DNA of 64,000 nt from Amycolatopsis sp. (GTDB lineage: Bacteria; Actinomycetota; Actinomycetes; Mycobacteriales; Pseudonocardiaceae). Location: assembly GCF_025464955.1 (NCBI RefSeq), contig NZ_JAODNM010000041.1, forward strand, positions 1-64,000, given 5' to 3'. The translations under genes and the position numbers were made by a program. Below are positions 25,756 to 33,632 of this stretch, one piece after another (the first letter of the stretch is position 1; the number at the start of each line of letters is the position of its first letter). The notes beneath the pieces were generated by a model that saw only the letters and a program-made list of their open reading frames with translations, did not search any database and was not told the DNA's origin.

Positions 25756-26085
25756 AGAAATGCTGGTACCGCTGGCCAAACCGGATCCCGCCGACGCCGA
25801 CGGACAGCCGGACTCGCGCACCACCGAGCAACGCCAGGGCGACGCGATCGCCGACACATCATCCTATGGTCCGACGACGGACTCACGGATATGAACAAAC
25901 TGGTTCTCTTATGCACCAGGCATCACAACGAAATTCACCATACACAGTGGACAGTACGAATACGGCTCGGCTTCGCCGAGTTCATCCCACCGAAGTGGCT
26001 GGACCCCGAACAGAAACCGATCCGGAACACTGCCCACCACCAAGACCTCCACACACCAGCAGCCTGGCCATGCCGGCGTAGTCCG
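25754..26085 (+). pseudogene. remnant of a DUF222/HNH endonuclease (13E12-like repeat protein)
   Basis: Two fragments in different frames recall the DUF222-HNH proteins common in mycobacteria and relatives. The first (about 25754-25858) reads PLAKPDPADADGQPDSRTTE with QRQGDAIAD. The second (25891-26080) reads NKLVLLCTRHHNEIHHTQW then EFIPPKWLDPEQKPIRNTAH, the HNH C-terminal end. The N-terminal domain and the CxxC-containing start of the HNH motif are missing. It overlaps the end of the zinc-ribbon gene by 2 bases. It is a degraded copy of a mobile or repetitive gene. Confidence 0.75.
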
Positions 26086-26106
26086 CTTGATGGCAGACGC
26101 ATCACA

Positions 26107-28932
26107 TCACGAACGTGTCCGCTTCGGCCCCAACGCGGCCGCGAGCTCCGCCCGGCCGGAGATGTCGAGCTTTCGGTATGCGCTGGTCAGATGCGTTTCC
26201 ACGGTGCGGACGGTGACGAACAGCTGCTCCGCGATCGCGCGGTTGGTGGCGCCGTCGGCGGCCATGACGGCGACCCGGCGTTCGCTGCCGGTAAGCATGT
26301 CGGTGGCGGAGGAGACGCCGGTGCGCAGTCGGCCACCGGCCTTGACCAGGGCGGCCGTGGCCGGCGCCAGCTGCAGTCGGTCCCCGGCGAGCACGCTCTG
26401 ATCGATCGACCGCCGAAGACGGTCCCGTGCGCCCTTTCGATCGTCCCGCTCGAGCAAACGAGTCCCGAGCAGGTACTCCGCCTTCGCATACTCAAGTGGC
26501 GCGACGGAACGGGACAACACGTCAGCTGCCTCCGAGAGGAGGTCTATCCCGACGTCGCCTTCGATCACCGCGCCCCGCGCGAGCAGGCCCATGCCGCGGG
26601 CACTGGGAGTGCCCCAGCGTTCGGCCTGTTCCGCGCCTCGCTCGGCAAGATCCCTGGCCTCGGTCCGCCGGCCCAGCGTCGCCAGCGCATGCGCGCCGTC
26701 GAGCCACCACGGCGCCAGCACCGGGTTGCCGATGTGCGCTTCGAGGAGGCTGTCGCCGCAGGCGAGGAGATACGACAAGGCGCCTTCGAGGTCGCCGAGG
26801 GCTTCACGCGCCCTGGCCCTCGCCATCAGGAACCAGTGGTACTCCAGGCTGAACTGGTCGAACCGCGGCCGGGTTATCCCCTCCAGCAGCTCCTCCGCGC
26901 GCACGGGATCCCTCTGCTGCACCAGGACATGGGCCAGGACGATCTGCGGGGTCACCATGCCGGCGCCCCAAAGTTCTTCGCGGACGACGTCGTAGGAGAC
27001 CTGCGCGTCGGCAGCCGCGTCGGCCAGGTTTCCGTTTTGGAGCCGGTACAGCGCCCGGGTGGTCAGCCCGAGGCAGTACGTCCACAGCTCCCCGCGGGAC
27101 TGCGAATGGTCGACCAGCAGCGAAAGCGCATTCTGCGCCGGCTCCACGTCGTCGGCCAACTGGAGAGCGAGGCTCGCCCCGAGCACCGCCCAGCCGCCGA
27201 GCGACACGTCGTCGGTCCGCAACGCCCGTCGCCCGTACTCCATCGCCGTGGCCGCGGAGTCGCCCGCCAGCGCGACAGCCGCGGCATGCATCGCGAGCAA
27301 CTGCCGCTCCCCCGGCCCATTGCCTTCGGGAGCAGGTCGCTCGGCGACCCAGGCCATCGTCCGACCCACTGTGGCCTTCTCGTCGAGGCCGGTGATCACC
27401 AGCATCGACTCGACGAGGGTGAGGAGGGCCGCATCAGCGGCACTCGGCTGAGCACCGAGCTCGGCTTCGAGCGCGTCGAAGACCTCCCGCAGCACACCAC
27501 TGGCCTCGGGGGACGCTTGCACAGCGAGTGAGGCCATTCCCAGCGCGACGGCGATCGGCGCGCGCGCCCGTGGATCGTCGACGAGATCGAGAGCACGTTC
27601 CAGCAGCCTGACCGTCACGAGCGGTTCGACCTGTCCGAGCGCACTGGCCAGGCGCACCAGTACGCCGGCGTCTTTGGTGTCGTAGATCAGCGCCCGCTGG
27701 AGATACCGTGCGGCCACACCGGGCGATCCGCGGTTCTCGGCGCTTTTCGCCGCTTCGCACAGCGTCGTCACCATCCACGAGTCGGTTACTCGCGGCAGCA
27801 TGACCAGTTGCCCGGCGACGTCCTCGACCGACCGGCCGGCGTCGTTCAGCAGCACCGCGGCCCGCGCGCGCAGCTCGACCAGCTCAGTGGCCGACGTCCC
27901 GACCAGCATCTCGGTGCGGTTCAGGTCGTGGGTGAATTCGAGGCCACGCGGCAGCAGGACATCGTTGGCACGCAATGTTTCCACAGCAGTGGACGCCTCG
28001 GGTTCGGATAGCCTGGACAGGGCCGCCACTACGGAGAGGTCCTCGCCGCCGAGCACGGCGACGGCGACCGCCACCGCTCGAGCCTCGGACGGGAGACGAT
28101 CCAGCGCCGAACCCACCACGTCGGCCGGCGCCGCCGGCCGACCATCCACGCCACCACGACGAAGTTCGCCCAGCCGCCGGACCAGCAGCAACGGGTTCCC
28201 GCCGGTCTCCTCCGCGCATCCGCGAACGAAAGCCTCGTCCGACCTCCCGGGCAACCGTGCGGCGATCAGCTCGCCGACCGCGTCGACGGACAGCCTGCCG
28301 ACCGGCAGGACGGCGCTGGTCCGCATCGCCGCGACCTCGCCGAGGACTCCGTCCGCCGGCCCCGGGACGTCGCCGCGCCGAGCGAGGACGACCAGCACCG
28401 GAAGGTTCTCGGCGCGTCGCAGCAGGAAGGACAGCCAGCGCAGGGAACTCTCGTCGCAAAGGTCGGCATCGTCCACGGCGAGGACGAGCGGGCCGTCGGC
28501 GGTCAGCGTCACGGCGAGCCAGTACAACCCGTGCAGCACAGCGTAAGCACCGGTCGCCGACTGCTCCACGACTTCGGAGGTCCAGTCGCTGGGCAGCAAG
28601 GCCGGCAGCGCGAGCCTGGCGCTTCCGGCGAGCAGCGGGGAATCCACGTCCGCGGTGAACCCGAACGGTTCGAACAGCCCGCGGACGGCGCTGAACGCCG
28701 CGTGGGTGGTCTTCAGGAGGCCTGAAGTCTTGAGGACGGTGACATCGGGATCGACCTTCTGAGCCAGCGCGGCGGCCAGCAGGCTGGTCTTGCCGATCCC
28801 GGCCGGCCCGGTGACGACGAGCGCGTGCCCGAACCCGTCCCTGGCCAGCCGCAGGTGCTCGGCGAAGGCGGCCAACTCCTTGCCTCTTCCGACCAGCGCG
28901 GACGCTCGCTCCGTCTCCTTCAGCCCCGCCAC
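26107..28932 (-). CDS. LAL-type LuxR transcriptional regulator (AAA ATPase plus LuxR HTH)
   Basis: A 941-residue regulator. The N-terminus has an AAA/STAND ATPase: Walker A GPAGIGKTSL near residue 43 and a Walker B-like LVLAVDDADL. The long middle region is helical and TPR-like (for example QRALIYDTKDAGVLVRLASAL in part). The last ~65 residues are a LuxR helix-turn-helix: LTGSERRVAVMAADGATNRA and VRTVETHLTSAYRKLDI. LAL proteins are usually pathway activators of secondary metabolism or sugar use that bind ATP and an inducer. No biosynthetic cluster adjoins it, so its targets are unknown. The GTG start at 28932 follows GGAAGGGGG. Confidence 0.92.
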   Translation of the reverse strand: MAGLKETERASALVGRGKELAAFAEHLRLARDGFGHALVVTGPAGIGKTSLLAAALAQKVDPDVTVLKTSGLLKTTHAAFSAVRGLFEPFGFTADVDSPLLAGSARLALPALLPSDWTSEVVEQSATGAYAVLHGLYWLAVTLTADGPLVLAVDDADLCDESSLRWLSFLLRRAENLPVLVVLARRGDVPGPADGVLGEVAAMRTSAVLPVGRLSVDAVGELIAARLPGRSDEAFVRGCAEETGGNPLLLVRRLGELRRGGVDGRPAAPADVVGSALDRLPSEARAVAVAVAVLGGEDLSVVAALSRLSEPEASTAVETLRANDVLLPRGLEFTHDLNRTEMLVGTSATELVELRARAAVLLNDAGRSVEDVAGQLVMLPRVTDSWMVTTLCEAAKSAENRGSPGVAARYLQRALIYDTKDAGVLVRLASALGQVEPLVTVRLLERALDLVDDPRARAPIAVALGMASLAVQASPEASGVLREVFDALEAELGAQPSAADAALLTLVESMLVITGLDEKATVGRTMAWVAERPAPEGNGPGERQLLAMHAAAVALAGDSAATAMEYGRRALRTDDVSLGGWAVLGASLALQLADDVEPAQNALSLLVDHSQSRGELWTYCLGLTTRALYRLQNGNLADAAADAQVSYDVVREELWGAGMVTPQIVLAHVLVQQRDPVRAEELLEGITRPRFDQFSLEYHWFLMARARAREALGDLEGALSYLLACGDSLLEAHIGNPVLAPWWLDGAHALATLGRRTEARDLAERGAEQAERWGTPSARGMGLLARGAVIEGDVGIDLLSEAADVLSRSVAPLEYAKAEYLLGTRLLERDDRKGARDRLRRSIDQSVLAGDRLQLAPATAALVKAGGRLRTGVSSATDMLTGSERRVAVMAADGATNRAIAEQLFVTVRTVETHLTSAYRKLDISGRAELAAALGPKRTRS

Positions 28933-29187
28933 CTGTGCCCCCTTCCGTTACGACCAGCCGGTGGACCTGACCATCCGTGAGCTGACGCTCGCGGGCAGAG
29001 ACCACGATCGTGTCAGAAGTCTTGGCCAGAAGGGTATTTTCCGACCGGGACATACGCAATCCGACGCGGCATTTAACCTACCCGTCATCGTTGTACCCGG
29101 TACGGAACCTGGTGTCCTTCAACGGAAGGGATGAACGGGCAGCAGATTTGCCCGAAATTCAACCGGCGCTTGCCGACAATTGACTCA

Positions 29188-29219
29188 GGGGACCTTTCGC
29201 AATTGTACGGAGGGTCCCC
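29188..29219 (-). terminator. hairpin after the citrate synthase gene
   Basis: GGGGACC (29188-29194) pairs with GGTCCCC (29213-29219), a few bases beyond the citrate synthase stop. The gap 28933-29225 contains only this and no gene. The stretch TGACTCAGGGGACCTTTCG at 29181 also resembles the start of the 52-bp repeats at 6453 and 11149. Confidence 0.55.
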
Positions 29220-29225
29220 CAAGCC

Positions 29226-30371
29226 TCAGCGAACCTGCGGTGGCGGGCCGACGTAGCGCGCGGCGGGCCGGATCATCTTCGAGTCGGCCGCCTGTTCCAG
29301 GATGTTGGCGCTCCAGCCGATCACCCGGCTCACGGCGAACGTCGGGGTGAACATCGAGCGGGGAAGGCCGCACAGTTCCATCACCACCCCGGCGTAGAAC
29401 TCGACGTTGGCGTAGAGCTCGCGGCCGGGTTTGAGCTCGGCCAGCAGGTCGACGACGCGGCGCTCGACGGTCGTGGCGAACTCGCCCAGCTCGCCGCCCA
29501 GCCCGACCGCGATGTCCCTGAGCAGCACCGAACGCGGGTCTTCGGTGCGATACACCGCGTGTCCGAAGCCCATGATCCGGTCACCCGAGGTGATCTTCGC
29601 GCGGACCCAGTCGTCGATCCGGTCGGGACTGCCGATCTCGTCCAGCGCGGCCAGCGCCCGGTCCGGCGCACCGCCGTGCAGCGGACCGGAGAACGCACCG
29701 ATCGCGGCGGAGATCGCGGACACCACGTCGGCGCCGGTGGAAGCGACCACCCGGGCGGTGAACGTCGAGGCGTTGAACCCGTGGTCGATCGTCGCGATCA
29801 GATAGGGCTCGAGCGCGGCGACGGTGGCGGACGTCGGCTTCTCCCCGGTGACCAGATACAACCAGTTGGCCGCGGCGGAGAGGTCCTCGCGCGGTTCGAG
29901 CACCGCATCACCCGCACGGAGCCGGTACAGCGCGGCCAGGATCGTCGGCGTCACGGCGCACACCAGCATCGCGTCGGCCTTGCGACGCGCGGGATCGGCG
30001 TCCCACAGCGGCGGCAGTCCGCGGACCGCCGCGATCAGCGACAGCGCTGTGCGCAGCCCGGGCAGCGGGGCGAACCGGGCGCCGGCCCGCGCGATCGCAG
30101 GCAGCACGTCCCGCAGTTCGTCCGGCATGACCCGCAGCGGAGCCAGCTCGGCGGCGAACCGCGTGCGCTCGGCCTCGTCGGGCAGCCGGCCTTCGAGGAA
30201 GAGGAACCAGACGTCTTCCAGCGTCTTCGTCCGGGCCAGCTCGATCGCCGGGTACTGCCGGTAGTGATAGAAGCCCTCGCGGCCGCGCACGTCCCCGAGC
30301 TCGGTCGTGGTCACCACGACGTTGCGCAGACCTGGGGGTACCTCGACGGGCCCATCAACGGTGATCGGCAT
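29226..30371 (-). CDS. citrate synthase / 2-methylcitrate synthase family protein
   Basis: A 381-residue cytoplasmic enzyme condensing acetyl- or propionyl-CoA with oxaloacetate. The catalytic residues are visible: His in FSGPLHGGAPD, His in GFGHAVYRTEDPR and Asp/Glu region VEFYAGVVMELCGLP. The short N-terminus (GLRNVVVTTTELGDVRGREG) is the actinobacterial citrate synthase 2 type rather than the long hexameric GltA. Start ATG at 30371 with AAGGAGG 5 nt upstream. It is divergent from a second citrate synthase-like gene that carries a DNA-binding domain, with 91 bp between them. Whether it makes citrate or methylcitrate cannot be told; no prpB/prpD is in the window. Confidence 0.9.
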   Translation of the reverse strand: MPITVDGPVEVPPGLRNVVVTTTELGDVRGREGFYHYRQYPAIELARTKTLEDVWFLFLEGRLPDEAERTRFAAELAPLRVMPDELRDVLPAIARAGARFAPLPGLRTALSLIAAVRGLPPLWDADPARRKADAMLVCAVTPTILAALYRLRAGDAVLEPREDLSAAANWLYLVTGEKPTSATVAALEPYLIATIDHGFNASTFTARVVASTGADVVSAISAAIGAFSGPLHGGAPDRALAALDEIGSPDRIDDWVRAKITSGDRIMGFGHAVYRTEDPRSVLLRDIAVGLGGELGEFATTVERRVVDLLAELKPGRELYANVEFYAGVVMELCGLPRSMFTPTFAVSRVIGWSANILEQAADSKMIRPAARYVGPPPQVR

Positions 30372-30398
30372 GACTTCCTCCTTCGTCCCGGTTCACTG

Positions 30399-30439
30399 TT
30401 GATCCGGCAATCAAGTATTGTCAATGTTGACGGGATCAA
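30399..30439. promoter_or_regulatory. inverted repeat in the citrate synthase intergenic region
   Basis: TTGATCC (30399-30405) and GGATCAA (30433-30439) are inverted arms 27 bp apart within the 91-bp divergent gap; smaller repeats (TATTGTCAATGTTGA) lie between. A plausible site for the HTH-citrate synthase or another regulator; unproven. Confidence 0.4.
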
Positions 30440-30462
30440 TATGCGCACCGAAAGACCAGGTC

Positions 30463-31653
30463 ATGACCGAACCGAGTGACCCGCGTTACCTGACCACGGC
30501 CGAGGTGGCCCGCCGTCTCGACGTCAAGCCGGAGACCGTCTACGCCTACGTCAGCCGCGGCATGCTGACGAGTGTCCGGGCCCAGGGACGGAGAGGGAGC
30601 CTGTTCGCGCAGGACGACGTCGACCGCCTCGTCGAGCGCGCCCACGCCGACCATCGACCGTCCGGTGCCGTCGAACGGATCCGGACGGAACTGACGCTGC
30701 TGGAGAACGACGAGCTCTACTACCGCGGACGTCGGGTGGTCGACCTCGCCGCCACGCACTCGGTCGAGTCGGTCGCCCACCTGCTGTGGACCGGCGAACT
30801 GTCGGACCGGCCGGCGTTTGCCGCATCGGACGAGCGGGTCGCCCTCGTCCGCGCTTCGCTCGCGGCCCTGCCCCCGACCGCTCGGCTCACCGATCGGATC
30901 CGGGTCGCCGTCGCGGTACTGGGCGCCGCGGATCCACTGCGTGCGGACCTCAGCCCGGCCTCGATCATCCGAGCCGCCGAAGCCATGCTCGCCACCCTTG
31001 CCGAGGCGCTTTCGTCCACAGTGGATCCAGGAACGACGTTGGCCGAACGACTCTGGCCCGGATTGTCCACCGCACCAAGGCAAGCAGAGCTGCTCAACAC
31101 CGTGCTCGTCCTACTCGCCGACCACGGGCTCGCAGTGTCCACTGTGGCCGCACGGGTCGCGGCGAGCGCGCGTGCCCACGTCTACGCCGTGGTGTCCGCC
31201 GGGCTCGGCGCTGCGGACGGCCATTACCACGGCACCGCGAGCACCCTGGCGTACCGATTCCTCGCCGAAGCCCGACAAGACCCCCTCGGAGCCTTGTCCG
31301 AGCGACTGCGCGCCGGCAATCCGATACCTGGCTACGGCCACACCGTTTACCAGGACGCGGACCCCCGAGCCCAGCTGCTGCTGAGCCTCCTGAAGGGCAC
31401 CGACGTGATGGCCACAGTGGACCTCGTATCCGCGGAACTGGCCGGCCGATCGGGACTCTTCCCGAATGTCGACCTGGCCCTGGCCGCCTTGATGCACGCC
31501 TACGACATGCGCCCCGACGCCGGCGAAGCCATCTTCGAATTCGCCCGCACGATCGGCTGGATCGCCCACGCGCTCGAGGAATACACCGAACCCAGCCTGC
31601 GCTTCCGCCCACTCGGCGTCTACACCGGCACGGCTCCGTTCACCGTGGGATGA
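30463..31653 (+). CDS. citrate synthase-like protein with N-terminal helix-turn-helix
   Basis: A 396-residue fusion. Residues ~8-55 are an excisionase/MerR-like DNA-binding module (LTTAEVARRLDVKPETVYAY then GRRGSLFAQDDVDRLVE). The rest is a citrate synthase fold starting at ERIRTELTLLENDELYYRGR. Catalytic positions appear kept: His in GHYHGTAS, His in GYGHTVYQDADPR and Asp in LFPNVDLALA, although the usual LHGGA motif is changed. It could be an active enzyme that also binds DNA, or a sensor of acyl-CoA or oxaloacetate. The ATG at 30463 is preferred to an upstream ATG at 30418 because the HTH starts soon after it. It diverges from the citrate synthase gene at 30371. Confidence 0.85.
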   Translation: MTEPSDPRYLTTAEVARRLDVKPETVYAYVSRGMLTSVRAQGRRGSLFAQDDVDRLVERAHADHRPSGAVERIRTELTLLENDELYYRGRRVVDLAATHSVESVAHLLWTGELSDRPAFAASDERVALVRASLAALPPTARLTDRIRVAVAVLGAADPLRADLSPASIIRAAEAMLATLAEALSSTVDPGTTLAERLWPGLSTAPRQAELLNTVLVLLADHGLAVSTVAARVAASARAHVYAVVSAGLGAADGHYHGTASTLAYRFLAEARQDPLGALSERLRAGNPIPGYGHTVYQDADPRAQLLLSLLKGTDVMATVDLVSAELAGRSGLFPNVDLALAALMHAYDMRPDAGEAIFEFARTIGWIAHALEEYTEPSLRFRPLGVYTGTAPFTVG

Positions 31654-31824
31654 GCTTGCCGTCGACTTTCTTACGAGCAACGCCCTCAACGTCGACGCAC
31701 AGACCGAAGACTCGCTCCTGGCTGGTCCAGCCGTTGATCCGACCTCGGTTGTTGCCGATCATTGTCGCGCCGACACGCGGCAACTCCTTTTCAGCCACGC
31801 GCCTGAGCCCGCCACCGTCTGCGG

Positions 31825-32115
31825 TCAGAGGCCCAGGACGGTGACCTGTACGGAGACGACGGCGCCGAGCTCGACTGCCTCGGCTCGCCGGACGGCATCC
31901 TTGACGGGCAGCATGTACCCGCCGTCCTTGGGGAACAGCGACGTCTTCCAGTTGGTATCGCCGAGCCTCACCCGCACAGGGACCATGCCCCAGCCGTAGG
32001 TGATGCTCGCGGCCACCGCGTGGATCTCCGCGGATCTTTCGTCGGGGACCGTGAGGAAGTGGTAGGGCGACGGACCGCGCCAGTGCCAGATCTCGCCGGT
32101 GAACTCGAACTCCAT
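31825..32115 (-). CDS. DUF1905 domain-containing protein
   Basis: A 96-residue small protein matching the DUF1905 pattern: EFTGEIWHWRGPSPYHFLTV at the N-terminus, a TYGWGMVPVRVRLGDTNWKT strand region and the end FPKDGGYMLPVKDAVRRAE. The fold is a small beta barrel of unknown biochemical role. Start ATG 32115 with AGGAGG 6 nt upstream, which settles the start against a longer open frame. The gap to the left (31654-31824) has no assignable gene. The 212-bp gap to the right leads to a divergent YCII-type gene. Confidence 0.87.
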   Translation of the reverse strand: MEFEFTGEIWHWRGPSPYHFLTVPDERSAEIHAVAASITYGWGMVPVRVRLGDTNWKTSLFPKDGGYMLPVKDAVRRAEAVELGAVVSVQVTVLGL

Positions 32116-32327
32116 ACGGCCTCCTGGGGGTGGTCGCGGGGCACGACCTGCACAAAAGCATGCCAGGCGGGGCCTGATCGGACCTTCGGGAGTCGCCACG
32201 ACCAACCGGCTGAAAAAACTTCTGGGTGACATGTCGAAAACGCGTGCCGCCGTTCGACGCGGTGGTGAAGGCTGGCCCTGGAGTCCGAATCAGACCGGAC
32301 CCCAGCCTGAGACACCAAGGAGTCACC

Positions 32328-32699
32328 ATGCGGTTTCTGATGATGCACCGGCTGGACGAGAGCGCCCCGGAGGCATGGAACCCCAGCCAGGAGTTCATGG
32401 CGAAGATGGGCGCGTTCATCCAGGACTCGGCGGAGCAGGGTTACCTGATCACGGCCGAGGGCGTCCACCCGTCGGAGAAGGGCGCGCTGGTCCGTAAAAC
32501 CCGGGGCGTCGCGGCCCCCACCGCGACAGACGGTCCGTTCACCGAGGCCAAGGAGGTCATCGGCGGTTTCGCGTTGATCAACGCGAAGGACCGGGCCGAC
32601 GCCGTCACGTTCGCCCAGCGGTACGCGGAACTGTTCGACGAGGTCGAGGTCGAGGTGCGCCAAGTCGTCGAGTTCGACGAACTGCCGCCGCAGGCCTGA
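32328..32699 (+). CDS. YCII-related (DGPF-domain) protein
   Basis: A 123-residue protein of the YCII/DGPF group: RFLMMHRLDESAPEAWNPS, GYLITAEGVHPSEKG and the signature ATDGPFTEAKEVIGGFALI. Members are ferredoxin-like-fold dimers; some are near sigma factor genes or act on small halogenated or oxidised compounds, but this one has no such neighbour. Start ATG 32328 with AAGGAG 6 nt upstream. A perfect 34-bp palindrome terminates it. Confidence 0.88.
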   Translation: MRFLMMHRLDESAPEAWNPSQEFMAKMGAFIQDSAEQGYLITAEGVHPSEKGALVRKTRGVAAPTATDGPFTEAKEVIGGFALINAKDRADAVTFAQRYAELFDEVEVEVRQVVEFDELPPQA

Positions 32700-32719
32700 C
32701 CTGGCCCTGGCCGGCTGAG

Positions 32720-32753
32720 GGCTGGTCCGCCCGCCATGGCGGGCGGACCAGCC
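32720..32753. terminator. 34-bp perfect palindrome, bidirectional terminator
   Basis: GGCTGGTCCGCCCGCCA (32720-32736) is followed directly by its exact reverse complement (32737-32753), between the convergent YCII and GNAT genes. Confidence 0.8.
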
Positions 32754-32768
32754 CACGACCGCCGCGGT

Positions 32769-33608
32769 TCAAGCGTCGGGCTTCCAGACGTACGGCGTCG
32801 TGGTGGTGACCGCCACGAAACCCAAGCGCTCCAGGATCGGCCGGCTGTCGTCGGACGCGTCGACCTGGAGGTAGCGGACACCGCGTTCGACGGCCAGCCT
32901 GGCACGCCGTGAAACGAGTGCCCGGTAGATCCCGCGACCGCGCCAGGCGGCCAGCGTCGAGCCGCCCCACATCCCGGCGAACTCGGTGTCCGGCAGGAAT
33001 ACCACCCAAGCCGCGGACACGATCCGGCCGTCGGCCTCGGCGACGAACACCACCGCGTTGCCGCCGCCGACCAGCGCGATCAGGTCCGCACCGAGGCCGC
33101 TCAGGTCCTGTCCCCAGATCTCCGACTCCAGGTCGGCGATCCGGCGCAGGTCGGCGTCCTCGACCACCGGCCGGATGACGATGTCGCCGGACAGGTCGGG
33201 TTCAAGTTCGGCGGCCATGTCCGCGGCCGAGCCGATGAGCACGGTCTCGCGTTCCTCCGGGACAAATCCTGCCGCGATCAGCCGCTCCGGAAGACCGGCA
33301 GGCAGATCGTGCCCGCGTGTCTTCCACTCGACGCTTTCGCCCCTGGCCCGGAAAAAGTCCCGCTGGCGGACGATCAGCGCGTCCAGTTCGTCCCCGTCGA
33401 GCGCGAGATCGACGGCGGCACTGACAAAACCCTGATCGCGGCCGACGATTCGGACGATCGGCCCGTCGGGTTCCGCGGACGTCCCCGGCGATCGGCTCAG
33501 CGCCTCCGCCGCGCGCACCTGGTTGTCGTAAGCAGACAGAAGGGAGGCGAGCTGCCCCTGGTCAGCGTCATGCACCGGCCGAGTCTGGCACAACGCGACG
33601 GCGATCAC
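32769..33608 (-). CDS. GNAT-family N-acetyltransferase
   Basis: A 279-residue protein. The C-terminal GNAT domain has the acetyl-CoA loop STLAAWRGRGIYRALVSRRA and the downstream VRYLQVDASDDSRPILERLG. The N-terminal half (VGRDQGFVSAAVDLALDGDE) resembles the extra lobe seen in two-domain acetyltransferases. The GTG start at 33608 is the longest option; another GTG at 33575 (VHDADQGQLAS) is possible and neither has a strong ribosome site. It converges with the YCII gene across a long palindrome and lies 25 bp after the SARP gene, so it could be in the same transcript. Substrate unknown. Confidence 0.82.
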   Translation of the reverse strand: MIAVALCQTRPVHDADQGQLASLLSAYDNQVRAAEALSRSPGTSAEPDGPIVRIVGRDQGFVSAAVDLALDGDELDALIVRQRDFFRARGESVEWKTRGHDLPAGLPERLIAAGFVPEERETVLIGSAADMAAELEPDLSGDIVIRPVVEDADLRRIADLESEIWGQDLSGLGADLIALVGGGNAVVFVAEADGRIVSAAWVVFLPDTEFAGMWGGSTLAAWRGRGIYRALVSRRARLAVERGVRYLQVDASDDSRPILERLGFVAVTTTTPYVWKPDA

Positions 33609-33632
33609 CGCCGAATTTCCGCGGCGTGCTGG

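Noticed and set aside
31640..31824. Short minus-strand coding stretch after DUF1905
   Set aside because: About 50 codons are open but there is no ribosome site, and no family resemblance was recognised.
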